Below, piece by piece: positions 23,601 through 38,600 of a stretch of 64,000 nt of DNA. Within the stretch, counting starts at the first letter, position 1; every line of letters begins with the position of its first letter. The DNA comes from Monodelphis domestica (lineage: Eukaryota; Chordata; Mammalia; Didelphimorphia; Didelphidae): assembly GCF_027887165.1 (NCBI RefSeq), contig NC_077228.1, positions 211,767,635-211,831,634 on the forward strand, given 5' to 3'. Both the position numbers and the translations under genes were made by a program. Under the pieces are notes generated by a model. The model searched no databases, had not been told where the DNA came from, and saw nothing but the letters and a program-made list of their open reading frames with translations.

Positions 23601-26600
23601 CACCAAAGTTCAAAAGCATCAATGGTGCTCAGTTCTTTATAGTCCGATTCTCACTGCCATCCATTACAGCTGGAAAAACTTGAGAACCTTGCTTCGCATT
23701 TTACTGAAAAAATTTGAAACTATTCAGCAAGAATTCTCTCCTTTCTCCTCCATCATCCAGATGCCTTTTGCCACTATCTTCTTTTGTTTGCAGTGTTTTT
23801 AATGACCTAATACCTGGTCCATCTTTGTGAATGTACCATGTGCTGCTGAAAAGAAGGTGTATTCCTTTTTTGGCCCTATTTATTTTTCTCCATATAGCTA
23901 GTAACTCTAACTTTTCTAAGATTTCATTCATATCTTTTACCTCTTTCTTATTTATTTTTTGGTTTGATTTATCTAGATCTGATAGAGGAAGGTTCATGTC
24001 TCCCACTAGTATAGTTTTACTATCTATTTCCTGTTTAAGCTCTAATAGTTTCTCCTTTAAATATCTGGATGCTGTGCCATTTGGTGCATACATATCTTCA
24101 TTGTCTATACTGCCTTTTATCAGGATGTAATTGCCTTCCTTATCTCTTTTAATTAGATCTATTTTTACTTTGGCTTTGTCAGATATCATGATTGTGGCTC
24201 CTGCCTTCTTTTTCTTGGTTGATGCCCAAAAAATTTTGCTCCAGTCTCTTACCTTTACCCTTTGTGTGTCTTGTGTGTTTCTTGTAGACAACTTATGATA
24301 GGATTTTGGTTTCTAGTTTACTCTGCTATCTGCTTCCATTTTATGGGTGAGTTCATCTCTGCCGCTGTCTTCTTAAAGAAAAAGAGAACAAAATGACATA
24401 ATGAAGATCATATTCTTTTTTTCCTTGTAGACCTTTAGAACTGCATAGAATGTTTTTATCCCTTTTTTATACAATAGTCCCCAGTATTGTGTCATGTGCT
24501 TCTTGCTTTGTTAATTTCCCTCTTAAAATGTACTCATACCTAGACATAGAACTTTCAAGGGGTGTCTAAACCAATAGAGCGTACTAGTGATATTATTTTC
24601 TCCCCTGTTCTGGATATTGTACTTTGAGTTATGCAGCCTAAGATCTAATAAGCTTTTTTGGTTGCTCCTTGTTAACTCGTATTTAACTTGCAGACAAATA
24701 AAATCTCCAGTTCTTTTTCACATAAATTGACATCATTAACTGTACCTCCCCCATCTTATACTTTTTGGCTTAATTTTTTTTAACATAAATGTGGGATGTT
24801 ATCCTTATCCATTCTCTTTGTTCTCTTTTGTGTCTCAAAAAAATGATATCAAGAGGGCAGCTGGGTGGTTCAGTGGATTGAGAGCCAGGCCTAGAGACGG
24901 GGAGGTCCTAGGTTCAAATCTGGCCTCTGACACTTCCCAGCTGTGTGCCCCTGGGCAAGTCACTTGACACCCCCCCCCCCCCCCCCATTGCCTAGCCCTT
25001 ACCACTCTTCTGCCTTGGAGCCAATACACAATATTGACTCCAAGACCAAAGGTATGGGTTTAAAAATATATCAAAATGATTTTTAAATGAATTTAAAATA
25101 ATGGGGAAAGACTGCTTGAATGTATCATGGTAAGCTTTTCCTTAATCTTAGCTCCAGTCCTTCAAATTATTAAGGAATCCCAACAGCAACATGGTTTACG
25201 GCATGGAGATTTTCAGAGATACAGGTTAGTTTGTTGAAGTCCTATGTATATAATTATGTTGATAGAAAATGTGTATCACTTTAATGTGTCTATATTGATA
25301 TTTCAAAATATATAGTTAAAGGGGCAACTGGGTGGCTCAGTGGATTGAGAGCCAGGCCCAGAGACTGAAGGTCCTGGGTACAAATCTGGCCTTAGATGTT
25401 TCCTAACTGTGTTACCCTGGGCAAGTCACTTGGCCCTCATTGCCTAGCCCTTACCACTCTTCTGCCTTGGGACCAATTAACAGTATTGATTTTTTTTTTT
25501 ATTAAAACCCTTACCTACACAGTATTGACTCCAAGACGGAAGGTAAGGGTTTTAATAAAAAAAAAAATCAATACTGTTAATTGGTCCCAAGGCAGAAGAG
25601 TGGTAAGGGCTAGGCAATGAGGGTCAAGTGACTTGCCCAGGGTCACACAGCTAGGAAGTGGCTGAGGCCAGATTTGAACCTAGGACCTCCCGTCTCTAGG
25701 ACTGGCTCTCAATCCACTGAGCTACCCAGCTGCCCCCAACAGTATTGATTTTAAGGCATAAAGTAAGGGTTTAAAATATTATATGTATATAATTAATCTC
25801 AAACTTAAATTGTACCTCCCAAAACAATTAAATTTTTAAAACTTATTCTCTATTATTTTTCCCTTATTTTCTTTTTTCTTTCTTTACTTTTCTTAATTCA
25901 AAGATACTTTGTTTTTCCAATTACATGTAATATAACTTTCATCATAGATTTTCCAAAATTGTAAGATCCAAACCGTCTCTTCTTCCCTTCCCTCCCTACT
26001 CTGGGAGATGATAAGCAATTTGATCTGGGTCATATGTATTATCATGCAAAATACACTAATACATTGGTCATTGTTGTAGTAGCACACTCATACAAAACCA
26101 AAACCTCAAATTAAAATTGTAAATCGTGAAAGATAGTCTGCTTTGATCCTCATTCATCCAACTCCAACAGTTCTTTCTCTGGAAGTGGATAGTATCACCT
26201 GACTTCAGAATTGTCCCAGATCATTGCATTGCTCAAAGTAGCCAAGTTTTCACAGTTGATCATTGTACTATATTGCTGTTTCTGTGTCCAACGATGGTTT
26301 TGCTTATTTCACTCTGCGTCAGTTTATATAGATCTTTCCAGCTTTTTCTGAAATTTTTCTGCTTAAAATTTCTTATAGCACAATAGTATTCCATCACCAA
26401 TATACCACAGTTTGTTCATTCATTCCCCAATGGATGGGCATCCCTTCAGTTTCAATTCTTTGCCACCACAAAAAGAGCTGCTATAAATATTTTTGTACAA
26501 ATAGGTCCTTTCCCCTTTTTTTATTATCTCTTTGGGACACAGACCTAGTAGTGGTATTACAAGATCCAAAGGGTCAGTTTTTTGACAAATTGCCCTCCAG

Positions 26601-29600
26601 AATGGTTCTAACAACCATGTATTAGTGTCTTAATCCAAAACAATTAATTAAAAAAAAATAAGCCCCTTACCCTAAATATAGTGAAAAGAGGCTTACCTAT
26701 TCAACATGATAGAATTACAGATTCATTCATGAAGATATTTACTAAAATTAAAAGTTACAATAATATTCATATAGTTTTTCATGGTTAGTGAGGTAATGTG
26801 AATACTATCATCCCCATTTTACAGATGGCAAAAGAGAGGTTCAGAAATTGTTAATTTATCATTCAGTAATTCAGTATGCAATGCAGTAAGTATACTGCAG
26901 CACAGACTGAATGGCAGGCTTCCACCTCCAAGTTCAGGTTTTGTCCATCATACTGTCTCTAGTCATTGAATTACCAGGATTAGAACTTAGTAAAATTTAG
27001 TTCTTTGGGTTTTGGAATATTGTACATGAAGGCAAATGTTAGGGGTGGCATTATAGTTTTCATATGTATCAAAACTTAGATGTCATCTTTTGTTGGAAAA
27101 TAATGTAATCAGACTGTAAATAATAAAATACTGCATTACAAGTTAACATTGTGTAAGACAGTATGATACTTTGCAATCCTAAATATCAATCAATTTTATA
27201 GCAAGTCCAAGGTGCCCCAAAAAGTCTTCGTGCAGTTTTAAGCCTATTAAAACTTTTTTGAGAGAGTTAAATGGGTCAGTAAATAGAATGCCAAATGTGG
27301 AGTTGGGAAAACCTAGATTCAAATGTGGCCTCGGCCATTTCCTAGCTGTATAACCCTAGACAAGTCACCTAAGCCCAGTTGCCTAGCCCTCGACTCTTTT
27401 GCCTACAACACAGTAAGGATTTATTATTATTTTTTTTTTTAAGGAATTTTTGGGACACCTTGGCTTTAAATACTCTGAGCATGTCAAAAAAAAAAAGTAA
27501 ATATATGGGCTTTCAGTTTTAGGTTAGAGAAGGGAAATGGACATCAATTTCTAATTGCCCTCTGATTCATTTCATTTCTTCTGATAATACTTGCAGATTA
27601 TTGAGGACTTAAAGGATATTTATAGTTGAATTCTAACTTCTTCATATACCACATTTTTCACAAAGTCAAGACCCCTTTATTGAGCAGACATAGAGCTACA
27701 TGTTTTAATCTGGATCTGCATTTTATAATGGTGGCACATTGGATGTATTTTGAAAATTATTTCATTTTTATTTTGGAAACTAAAATTATTTTAAACATTT
27801 TCTTACATTATGTCAACTAGGAATCTCTTATTAACTGGCAAAGATTATGTATTTAAAGTTTCTATAGACCAAAGAAAAACAACTGCTTGATTACATGGGT
27901 CGAAGGAGCTATGATTGGGGATGTAGACTCTAAATGATCATCCTAGTGCTAACATCAACAACATGGAAATAGGTTCTGATCAAGGACACATATAATACCC
28001 AGTGGAATTTTGTGTCGGCTATGGGAAGGGTGGGTGGAGGGGAGGGAGGGAAAGAATATGATTCTTCTAACCAAAGAATAATGTTCTAAATTGACAAAAT
28101 AAAATAAAAAAATAAATAAAGTTTCTATGGGAAGTATGGCAGAGTGAATAGAATATTAATCTTGAAATCAGGATTTAAATCCTTCTTTGAATATTTACTT
28201 AGCCATATGACTCTAGACAAGTCAGTTAACTTCTTTTAGCCTGTTATCTCATCTGTAAAATGGGTATAACTTAATGGCACCTAATCAGAGTTGTGAGGAT
28301 AAAATGAAATAATGTATGTGAAGTGCCTTGCAGTCTATAAAGCAATATATAAATGCAAGCTTTTGTTATGTTAAAAAGGCAAATTATAAGTAAACATATC
28401 TCCTCTGTGTGCTTAAAATTCTGTTTGGTATTTATATGTTGCTTTATGTTGTCATTTGTCTATACTTTGTTTCCTTAATTACACATAAGTTCTTTGAGGG
28501 CATGGACTGATCTTTTGCATTTCTCTGTATGTCACACAATATATAGCTAAATGCCTTATGTAATTTAGTAGATGTTGAAGTAGTTTCAATTGATGCATAG
28601 TAAGTATAAAAAGATTTCAAATTAAATACTTGATTTTGTCCCATTCCTGAATGACATAAGAATGCTGTGGTTGCTATAAAAACAAAAACTGTGCTGTCAT
28701 TTTGTTTCACTGTGATTGATTCCTTGTGATTCTTTGTAGGGGGTATTGTTCCCGTAGGCAAAGACGTCTCCGAAAAACACTCAACTTTAAGATGGGGAAT
28801 AGACACAAGTTTACAGGAAAAAAAGTAACTGAAGAGCTTCTATCTGATAACAGGTATTAAGTTTTTTTTTAGATTTATTCCTATTTTCTAAATATTTCAA
28901 ATTGATATAATAGATGGTTATTATTTGTCATGCTTTGGGAGCCTAACCCTTTATTAAAGACTCTACTAAGGGGTAAAAGCATAACTACTTATTCAAGGAA
29001 AAATAAGTAAAGACTTTTCTACTTGTGATTTATTTAAAGAAAGTTATGGGGGCAGTTGAGTGGCTCAGTGGATTGAGAGCCAGACCCAGAGACTGGAGGT
29101 CCTGGGTACAAATCTAGCCTCAGACACTTCATAACTGTGTGACCTTGGGCAAGTCACTTGACCCTCATTGCCTAGCCCTTACCACTCTTTCCTGCCTTAG
29201 AACCAATACACAGTATTGATTCTAAGATGGAAGGTAAGAGTTTAAAAAAGAAAAAGAAAGTTATGTATGTTAGTCCTTTTTGAACTTATGTAAACAGCAC
29301 TGTGCCAGACACAAAATATAAGCCCTCTTTCTTGGACATCCTGCAGTCAAGGTGAAGAGGAAACTTTAAAACACATGCAATAGAAAATAAAACATAAGTA
29401 ATGAAGTGTTAGGTTGAATATTACTGACCATAAGTAGGAATTCAAAAAAGAGTGAAGTGTGTGTTTTAGTAGCTAAAGGAGGTTTTATGGAAAAAAAATA
29501 ATACTTAAGTTGGATGTTGACTGATAGATGGAAATTAGGATAAAGGATAGGAATTTCTTGCGCAGGATAATAGCATGGGCAAAGGTGTGGAAATAGGTTT

Positions 29601-32600
29601 AAGCATAGTATATAGGAAGGGTCTGTGTGGAAATGGAATATTGAAGAATAGTGGAAAATGTTGGAAAAAGTAGAATAACAAACTGTGGAAGACTTTGAAA
29701 GTTAGAAACAGGAAGATTTACTTCATACACTGGGAGATAGGGCATCATTATAGGCTTTTTCATTTTAAAGATTTTTTTGCAGACTTTACCCATTTTTAAA
29801 TTTTTATTGAGGTCTTTTGTTTTCACATCAGTTATCTTTTTTTTTTTTTTGAAAATTTTATTTGATTAGTAAATTTAGAACATTATTCCTTGGTTACAAG
29901 AATCGTGTTCTTTCCTTCCCCTTCCCATAACTGATGCGCAATTTCACTGGGTTTTACATGTGTCTTTGGTCAAAACCTATTTTCATGTTGTTGCACATCA
30001 GTTATCTTTATATATACAAACTCTCACGTTTAGGAATTGAACACTCCCTTATAACAAAGAAAAATAATTAAATGAAAATCACCCCCATCGTGATAGTGTC
30101 TGACATTAGACCTTTCTGTCCTCTGAGGACAGGTTGGTTTTCATTTACTTAAGAGATTAGCTTCCTTTTCGTTCTCTTTTCATTTGTATTGTTGTCATTA
30201 ATATAATGTTCTTCTGGTTCTGCTTATTTCACACAAATTTTCCCATATTACTAACTGTACAATAATATTACATGATCATTAGAAGTTTTAAGGAAGATTA
30301 ATTTGGCAAAGGATGATTTGGAAAGAGTAGTAGACAAGTCAGAAAGGCTGGCAAGAAGGCTTCTTCTGTATTTGAGATAGGAAATAATAAGAGCCTGGAT
30401 TTGGACAGTAGTGGAAAGGAATGGAGAAGAAAGAGATACAAATAGAATTGATAGCATTTGGGGACATAATAGACACAAAGATGATGTTCCTTTTTAGAAA
30501 TTTGGGGCAATTAATGCTTTTAAATTCCTCTTACTTTCATTATATCATTAAATGTAAATAGAGGAAGTCTCACAACCATGCTGACCAGGTACATCATGTT
30601 ATTTAATCTTACCTAGGCTCTCAGTGCTACTGGACAGTGCTTTTTATTTCTCCCCTGTCTCACTCCCCAAAGAAGTTATTCTAAACCTTCTCTATTCTCC
30701 AATGCCTCACTCCCACCTCACCCCCCAACTGAGGACCTTGCCTCTTATTTTACTTTTCAAAACTCTTGACATCATCTCCCACTCCTCCTTTTCTCCTTTG
30801 ACAAAGAGGTAATCTTTCTTCTTGACCAGGCCAATCCCCATACAGGTACACTTGGTTCTATCTCTTCCTTACTATTCAAGCAGATTAAGTTACTCAATCT
30901 CTATCTAGCCTCATTTACTGGTTCCTTCCCTGTTATCTTTAAAGACGTCCAAAGCCCACATCCTTAAAACAAACAAGCAAAAACCTTTCACCAGAACCTT
31001 CCCTCCCCTCAAGTTAACACCTTTTATCTCTTCTTTCTTTCTCAGTCAAATTCCTTTTTTTTTTTTTGAAAGCTGTCTATGCTCCAGAATCTATTTGTCT
31101 TCCTTTCACTTCTTAAAACCCTTTTGCAGTCTGGCTTCTAACCTAATCACTCAAGTGAAACTGCTCTGTCCAAATTTACCTGTAATCTCTTAAAATGTCA
31201 GATCTAATGGTCTTTTCTCAGGTTCAGTCTTTCTTGATCTATGTGCTGCATTTGACACTATTGTCCACCCTCTCCTTCTGGATACTGTTTCTCTCTGGGT
31301 TTTTGTGACACCACTGTTCTGATTTTCTTTCTCTGAACTCTCAGTCTGTCTTACTGGCTCAGCATCTATATCATTCCCCCTAATCGTGAGTGTTTTCCAA
31401 GATTCTGACCTAGGTTCTCTTCTCTTTTCCCTCTATACTCTCTCTTTTGTTAGTCTTGTTAACATTCATATATTTAATTACCATCACTCAGTGACTTAAC
31501 AGCTCTATATCTTAGCACTAGTTTCTCCCTATTGCTTCATTCCCTCAATGCCAGCTGCCTTTTAATAAGTTCAACCTTGTTATCTTAAAGACATCTTAAA
31601 CTCAATGTGTCTAAAACTGTACGGGTCTCAATCTTTCCTCTAGACTTTTCTGTCTTATGAAGTTCCCTTTTTCTGTCAAAGCTATTAACATTCTTCCAGC
31701 CCAGATTTGTAACTTTGGTATTATCTTGGACTCTTCAATCTCCCTTATATCAAATCATCTGTCAGATTTTGTTGTTTCTACTTCTATAGCATCTTGCACC
31801 TGACTCCTTTCTACTCTCAAAATTCATCTTAGATCAGTCCCTCATCACCTCTTGATCAGATTATTGCATTAGGATCCTAATTTCCTTGCCTTAGGTCTTT
31901 TCACCATCCCAGTCTACCCTACACATTGCTGCCAAAATAATTTTCCTTAAGCATATATCTGACCATGTGACTCCCCTGTTTCTTCCCCCCAAAGCAACTC
32001 CAGTGGCTTCCTATTCCTTTAAGATAAAATATAGACTCATATTAACTTTCAGTGCCCTTCACAATCTGGCCCAAATCTGTCCTAACTTTTTCTCCAATAT
32101 TTTGTGATCCAGCCAAACTGGCCTTTTCTCTGTTTTCCTTATCACCCCAGCTGCTATTGCCTTCCCTCCCAAATTACATTCTGTTTAACTATTTTGTGTA
32201 TATTTATTCATTATATTTATAATTGATGTTTGTTTATACTTTATGTATGGGAATAGGGATTATTTCATTCTTGATACTTAATAGCCCCTAACAGGATGCC
32301 TGGTATGCAGAAGCCATTTAATCAGTACTTGTTGATTGATTGATCAATTGTCTTCCCTATCTTTGTTATCCATTCTTATTGCTGTATATGCAAACCACAT
32401 GCCCATATTACTTCATCCCAAATCTGTGTCCCTGTTCTGATCAGACCCTAGAATCATGTTGAGAAAGGTGTGGCACATATGCCCCAGCATACTGGAGGGG
32501 ACTACTCTATTCCCCCTCTCCACAGCACTTGAGGACATTTTTCACATGCCCCACCCCTCTGCCCAGCAGACCAATTCGAGTACTTCTTCCCTCTGCTGTC

Positions 32601-35600
32601 TGGGGTAATGTGGGGGGGTTACAGACAGCTTGAAGGTGTAGTTTGGACACACGATCTCTAAAAGTTTTACCAACACTGCCCTAGAATGTGGGAACTCTTC
32701 TGCTATCTATCCTCAACAAATTCCCATATATTTTTGAACTTAGAATTATTGCCTTCTACATTCTTACTTCAATTAAAACCTGGTTTTCTCAGAGGCCAGA
32801 TACTTTAGGACTGACTCCATTGGTAATATCTATTCCCCCAAACTCAAGAGGAGAGATTAATATGCTTCTTGTTCTCCACTCTCCCTTCCACACCATTCCT
32901 TTACTATCATCCCTCAATAACCTTCTTCTAAAGAAAAATCCATCTCTCCCAGCTGGTTGTCATCAAGTACTGATCTTCAGATTCTCCCAACTTTCTGAAT
33001 GAATTCAGTACGTGGCTTAGTCCTCTCTGTTCTTCCCCCTACTTATTCATAAGGACTTAAGCATTAATGCTGAGGACTCTCCAAAATCTTGACCAGATAG
33101 TTACTCAAATTCCATCTTCTCCATTCAACTTCATAGAGCTCACCATTTCACAAAAATATGCTGCTTCTGAATTTGGAAATTACACTTCAACCACAACTGC
33201 CTGTTCTATCTCTCATTCATTCACATTGAATCATTGTCTCTATCAGGACCTACTGTCCCTACTTTTCTAGTCCTTTCTCTTTCTTTTGACTTATATTTAG
33301 CCTTGTCTATGTAATCTACTTCTGAGTTTTTACTAGCTCACATCTTTGAATTACTCTTTTCTCTTCAACCATATTTGAAACTTGCTATTATCCAGTTTCT
33401 TCAGGTCCTATAAGTTGCAGAGTGATTCTGAAGAAAGTCATGAAATCACACTGATTTCACTCTCTATAAATTTATAATAGAATATGTCATCTGGATTTTT
33501 ACTACTGCTCAACAAGCCAACTACACTATCTACTTGCCATCTCATTACACACAGTGATTGTTTCAGATTTTTTGCTCTCCTATAATGTCTTCAACTATGC
33601 TTCCTATTCTACTTAAAACATGACTTTGGTTTCTATTCCTTTGAGATTGAGACCAGAATCTACAGGGGAACCACTCCTCCCATCCTCTGTCATTTTCAGC
33701 ATCATTATTCACTTGCTTCTCTCTTGCAGTTATTGAAGAATATCCTTTTCTTCTGTCAGGCTAATTCATTTACCCTTGTCCTTAATCTCTTTCTTTTTAC
33801 ACCCCATTAAGGACCTTGTTCTAGCAATCATTCCCTCATATATCTTGCCACCTGTTCCATGGTTACCAAAAAGCCTTTCTCACATTTTCTTTCTGGTCCT
33901 CTTAGGAACCATATTTCTTCATTAATAAACTACATTCCTGACCACCTTCCAATGCATACTTCATAATACAGTCAATTTTATCTTTTTTATGCAAATCATC
34001 TATTCTCATAAAGCCTCAGTTTCTTCAGTAAAATAAAAGGTTCTGAATTGTTTGGGATAGTTGTACTATTCCAGCTCAAAAACCTTCATTGGTTCCCTAT
34101 TGTCTACTTAGTAAAGGTTACTACCCTTGCCTAATAGTCAAGTCCCACCACAATCTGTCATCAGTTTAACTTCATATGATTCTCCACTTTGAACCTCATG
34201 GTCTTGATAGAGTGGACTTCCCTGTTCCTCTTGCAAATTCTTGCTTCCATATCTTTGCCCATAGTATTGACTAGATTGTTTTCCCTCTTCCTTTACTTTA
34301 CCATTTGAATTCCTATATCTAGCCTTAAATCTCACTTAAAATACATCCTCTTTCATGAACCTTTTCTTCTCTCTAACATCAAGTAGCAATTGTACACCTC
34401 TAAAGGATGTTTTGTTTTGTATTAGAATATCATTGTATATGTCCCATATCTCTACTAGCTATAAGCTAGTCTATAGGAATCAAATCAGCAAACATTTATT
34501 AAGTGTCCAATATGTCCTGAGTGCTGGAGATACCAAAAAAAGACAAAAAGGGAGTCCAGATTTCAAGGACTTCACAATCCAGTGAGGGAGATAGTATGCC
34601 CAAAACTATGTGCAAACAAGATACAGACAAATAAATTAGATTTAGTCTTAGAGGGAAGGCACTGTCTTACAAAACTTAAAAGTTTTGTTATTTTCATCCC
34701 TTGGCTAGCAGAGCCCTCTGTTTACATATTAGGTACTTAATAAGTAATTGTTTACTAAATTATATGAAGGAGAGCTGGGTAATTTTGAGGTTATAATTTT
34801 TTGGCTGGATTGTGGTATTATCAATGGAGAAAAATTGAGAGGAGGCTATTTTGAGGGTAAAGATATTTTGCATTTTAGAGGGTGATGCTATCCAAAGGAG
34901 AATATCTAATGAGGCAGATGAAGAGCTCTTTCTGGAGCATGTGAAGTCAGGAATAGTGTGGTTGGACAATCAGTGGCTTAGCTGTACTCTTTTGAAACTG
35001 TAAGGAGGATGAATTTCTTAACAGGAACTAAAGATCTAAAGAGGAGATTTGTGGGGAATGTCTTTGAACCTGATGTCTGTGCCTTATTAGTTTCCTTTTT
35101 ATCTCTTTAATTTCTCTGTCACCTTTTCTATTCTGTCTAGATACTTGCTTTTGATTTTGATGGATGCTGAAAGAGCCTGGAGCTATGCCATGCAGCTTAA
35201 ACAAGAAGCAAATACTGAACCTCGAAAACGATTTCATTTGTTATCACGACTGCGAAAAGCTGTGAAACATGCTGAAGAGTTGGAACGTTTGTGTGAGAGT
35301 AATAGGGTGGATGCCAAGACTAAACTAGAGGCTCAGGTTAATGTCAACATTCAGTTTTGCTTTATTGAGTAAAGCAGAGGTTAATTTTTTTGAGTTTTTT
35401 TTTTAATTGAATATTTGATGTTATAAACTGACATTTGAGAGACTCCTTGTTCTGACTCTTTTAGAAGGTATCCTTGGAGTTCTTGAATTTTTGATGGTCA
35501 CTTAAATAACTGACTTTTCAGAAGTAATACCTTCTTTTCATCTGGTTATGGAATGCTTTTTTCTTATAGTATTTTAAGAGGTCATAGAATAAGAAATAAC

Positions 35601-38600
35601 AAGATATGAAATTACTTTTTTTTTAGAGAGAGAGAAAGGATAAATATTACTATTTCATGATTATCTTCAGATGACCACAAAGTATTATTTATGACCTCAT
35701 TATAGCCAGTTAGTTGTAAGGTAATTTTAAAAAATTAACCTTTCCCATTAATACCATAGAATTGCTAAATTAAAAAATAAAGATTATGTAGTCTTAACAT
35801 GTGTTCTAGGTTTCATATCCTCTTTGGATTTGATTTTTGTTTTTAATAAAGAATAAGGGTTTGATGTCAATTTTTCTTCTAATAAATAGACATTCACTTC
35901 CAACACTGATTTTTGAAGCATTTTGATGAAGTTAAACTTAATTCTTTGCAAACTTTTAGGCTTACATGGCTTACCTAACAGGAATGTTGCGCTTTGAACA
36001 TCAGGAGTGGAAGGCAGCAATGGAGGCTTTTAACAAATGCAAGTAAGTCTTTAGTTCTAATTAAATTGAATATGTAGTTTCATATCTAGTTCTGTGCTTG
36101 GCTCCTCAGTTGTTGGAGGGGTTCCTTTTCTTTGCAACTATGATTTATAGTACATTCATTGTAGGAGTGGCTATAGCACATTACAAAGACAAAATGGAGG
36201 GGTAGCTAGGTGGTACAGTGGATAGAGTGCTGGACCTGGAGTCAGGAAGACTTCTCTCTTTGAGTTCAGATCCAGCTTCGAATACTTCCTAGTTGTGTGA
36301 CCCTAGCCAAAACACTTAACCCTCCTTGCCTTAAAAAAAAAAAAATCTTCAGAGCAGCTAGGTAGCATAGTGGATAGTTCCAGGCCTAGAGTTGGGAGGA
36401 CCTGGATTTAGATCTGGCCTCAGATACATCTTAACTTGTGATCCTGGGCAAGTCACTTACCCCCAATTGCCTAGTTCATACTATTCTAATAGCCTTCTAA
36501 AAGGGTGTCTATGGCTTTCAGCCACTGTATTACCTATATATATATTTTTTTATCATGACATAATCATTTTTTCCCTGTTAGACCATAGTGAAATATAACT
36601 TTGCTTTTTTCCTCAGAACCATCTATGAAAAGCTAGCTAGTGCTTTTACTGAAGAACAGGCTGTATTATATAATCAGCGAGTGGAAGAGATTTCACCCAA
36701 CATACGCTATTGTGCCTATAATATTGGTAAGCAAAGTACTAAAGTACAAAGTACTAGATCACCTTTATTAACTTGGCTCACCAGCAAGGGTAGTAGTTCA
36801 GTCCCAGTGGCTTTTGGAATATACTTAAAATTTCCCCTTCAGCATTGATATATTGTAAGTTTCATGATCATGGTCATTCTGTCATAAATGTAAATGTCAG
36901 TTATGCTAATGGATACAGAAGATGATTTCATTTTCTTTCATCTTGTTACCATTTTATATTCTGAATGATATCTGGTGATTGAATGATAATTTTTTTAAGA
37001 GTAACTGGTTATCTCATTTAAGTTCATACTTCATAAAAGAAAGTCCTATTGCTTGAAACATTTAAATATATTTAATATCTAATGGAGCTTTTATACAATC
37101 TTTTTAAGGTCTATTTGAATCTAATTGAGACAACTGACTAGAACTTTGGAGATTTTCAATTTTTTCTTCTCCTAGGGGACCAGTCAGCTATTAGCGAATT
37201 AATGCAGATGAGACTGAGATCTGGTGGTACTGAAGGCCTTCTGGCTGAAAAATTGGAGGTAATTCACTCTGCATTTTTAAAATATATTTAAAGTTTTCAT
37301 AAGCTAAGTACTTTGTGTATACCACAAAAGAACTTGTTTTATGTATCTTGTATAGATACTTTAATAATGTATCCAAACATGTTTTTAGAACATAATTAAT
37401 ATGTATCTAAGACAAAGCTGTATACTTCATTTACGTATCATTTGTTCTCACTTAAAAGCAAAAACTAAACTACCCTCTTTTTTTAAACTTTGTAGTCATT
37501 GATCACTCAGACTCGAGCCAAACAGGCAGCTACTATGAGTGAAGTAGAGTGGAGAGGGAGAACTGTTCCAGTGAAGATTGACAAAGTGAGGATCTTCTTA
37601 TTAGGGTTGGCTGATAATGAAGCAGCTATTAACCAGGTAAAGTTAAAAGTTCTACTTTTTTCCCCTCCCTTTTTGGGAGAGGGTTGAGGGTATGTATGAA
37701 GGTCATTTAATAAACAAACATTTATTTAGCCCTTATTATGTATCAGGCACTGCATTCAGTACTGGGGATATAAAGAAAAAAGCAAATTGGCCCTGCCTTC
37801 AAGGAGCTTGCATTCCAGTAAGGGGAAGGAGGACAGAGAGACAATATGTAGAAATCAGAAAATACAAAATAAAAACTAGATAAAAAACTTGTGGTTTTGG
37901 ACTTATTGAATCCACATATGCATTCCTTGTTAAGCTTTTTTGGTAAATTTGTGGTAAAATTAAGTCGAACTCAATGACTAGAAAAAGTAGAACACTGATT
38001 AATTTGATCATGAACCTGAAGCTTTGAATTTCGAGACTTCTTATGCTTTGTTGGACTATAATATTCTCGTTCTCTTTTGCCTAGGAGCTGTAAAAATGTA
38101 GTACGAACATTGCTATGTGTGAGGAAAGTTTTCCGTGGTTTGAGGAGAAATCTTAAGTTTAAGAAAATACTGCATATTAATCCCAGTATTAAAATTCTCA
38201 ATATAGCAACCTTTCTCTTAATTCCTTTCTCATTAAATGTTTTCAGTCCAGCTTATTGAGAGGTTTTTTTCTCTCTCTCTAGTTTTAACACTAACAAGAA
38301 CATGATTTGTATTATAGAAAATTACTTTATGTTTAGCTTTTGCAGAATTCATTATTTTGTAAAATAAGGGATACTTGAATTCATTTCAACCGGGGGGGGG
38401 GGGGGGGGGCTTGAAAGATATAAAATATTTAAATAGCCAGGGGTCTCTTCTGTCTGAAGCTTATTATTATAATAGAGGAATTAGGCAATTCTTCTAAATA
38501 GCATAAAGAATTTTAAAACAACAATGTATATAGTAAGTACATTAGAAAGTTGCAAAGCAAAATGCTATATACTGTCTGAGAGAGAATATTATTAATTAGG

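Noticed and set aside
23701..24291. 196-residue minus-strand open frame as a host gene
   Set aside because: Its middle is L1 endonuclease sequence, and the ends run into other repeats.
36588..36848. Open frame running through SRP68 exon 6 into the intron
   Set aside because: A consensus GTAAGC donor at 36727 and in-phase continuation in exon 7 show that the extension is intronic.
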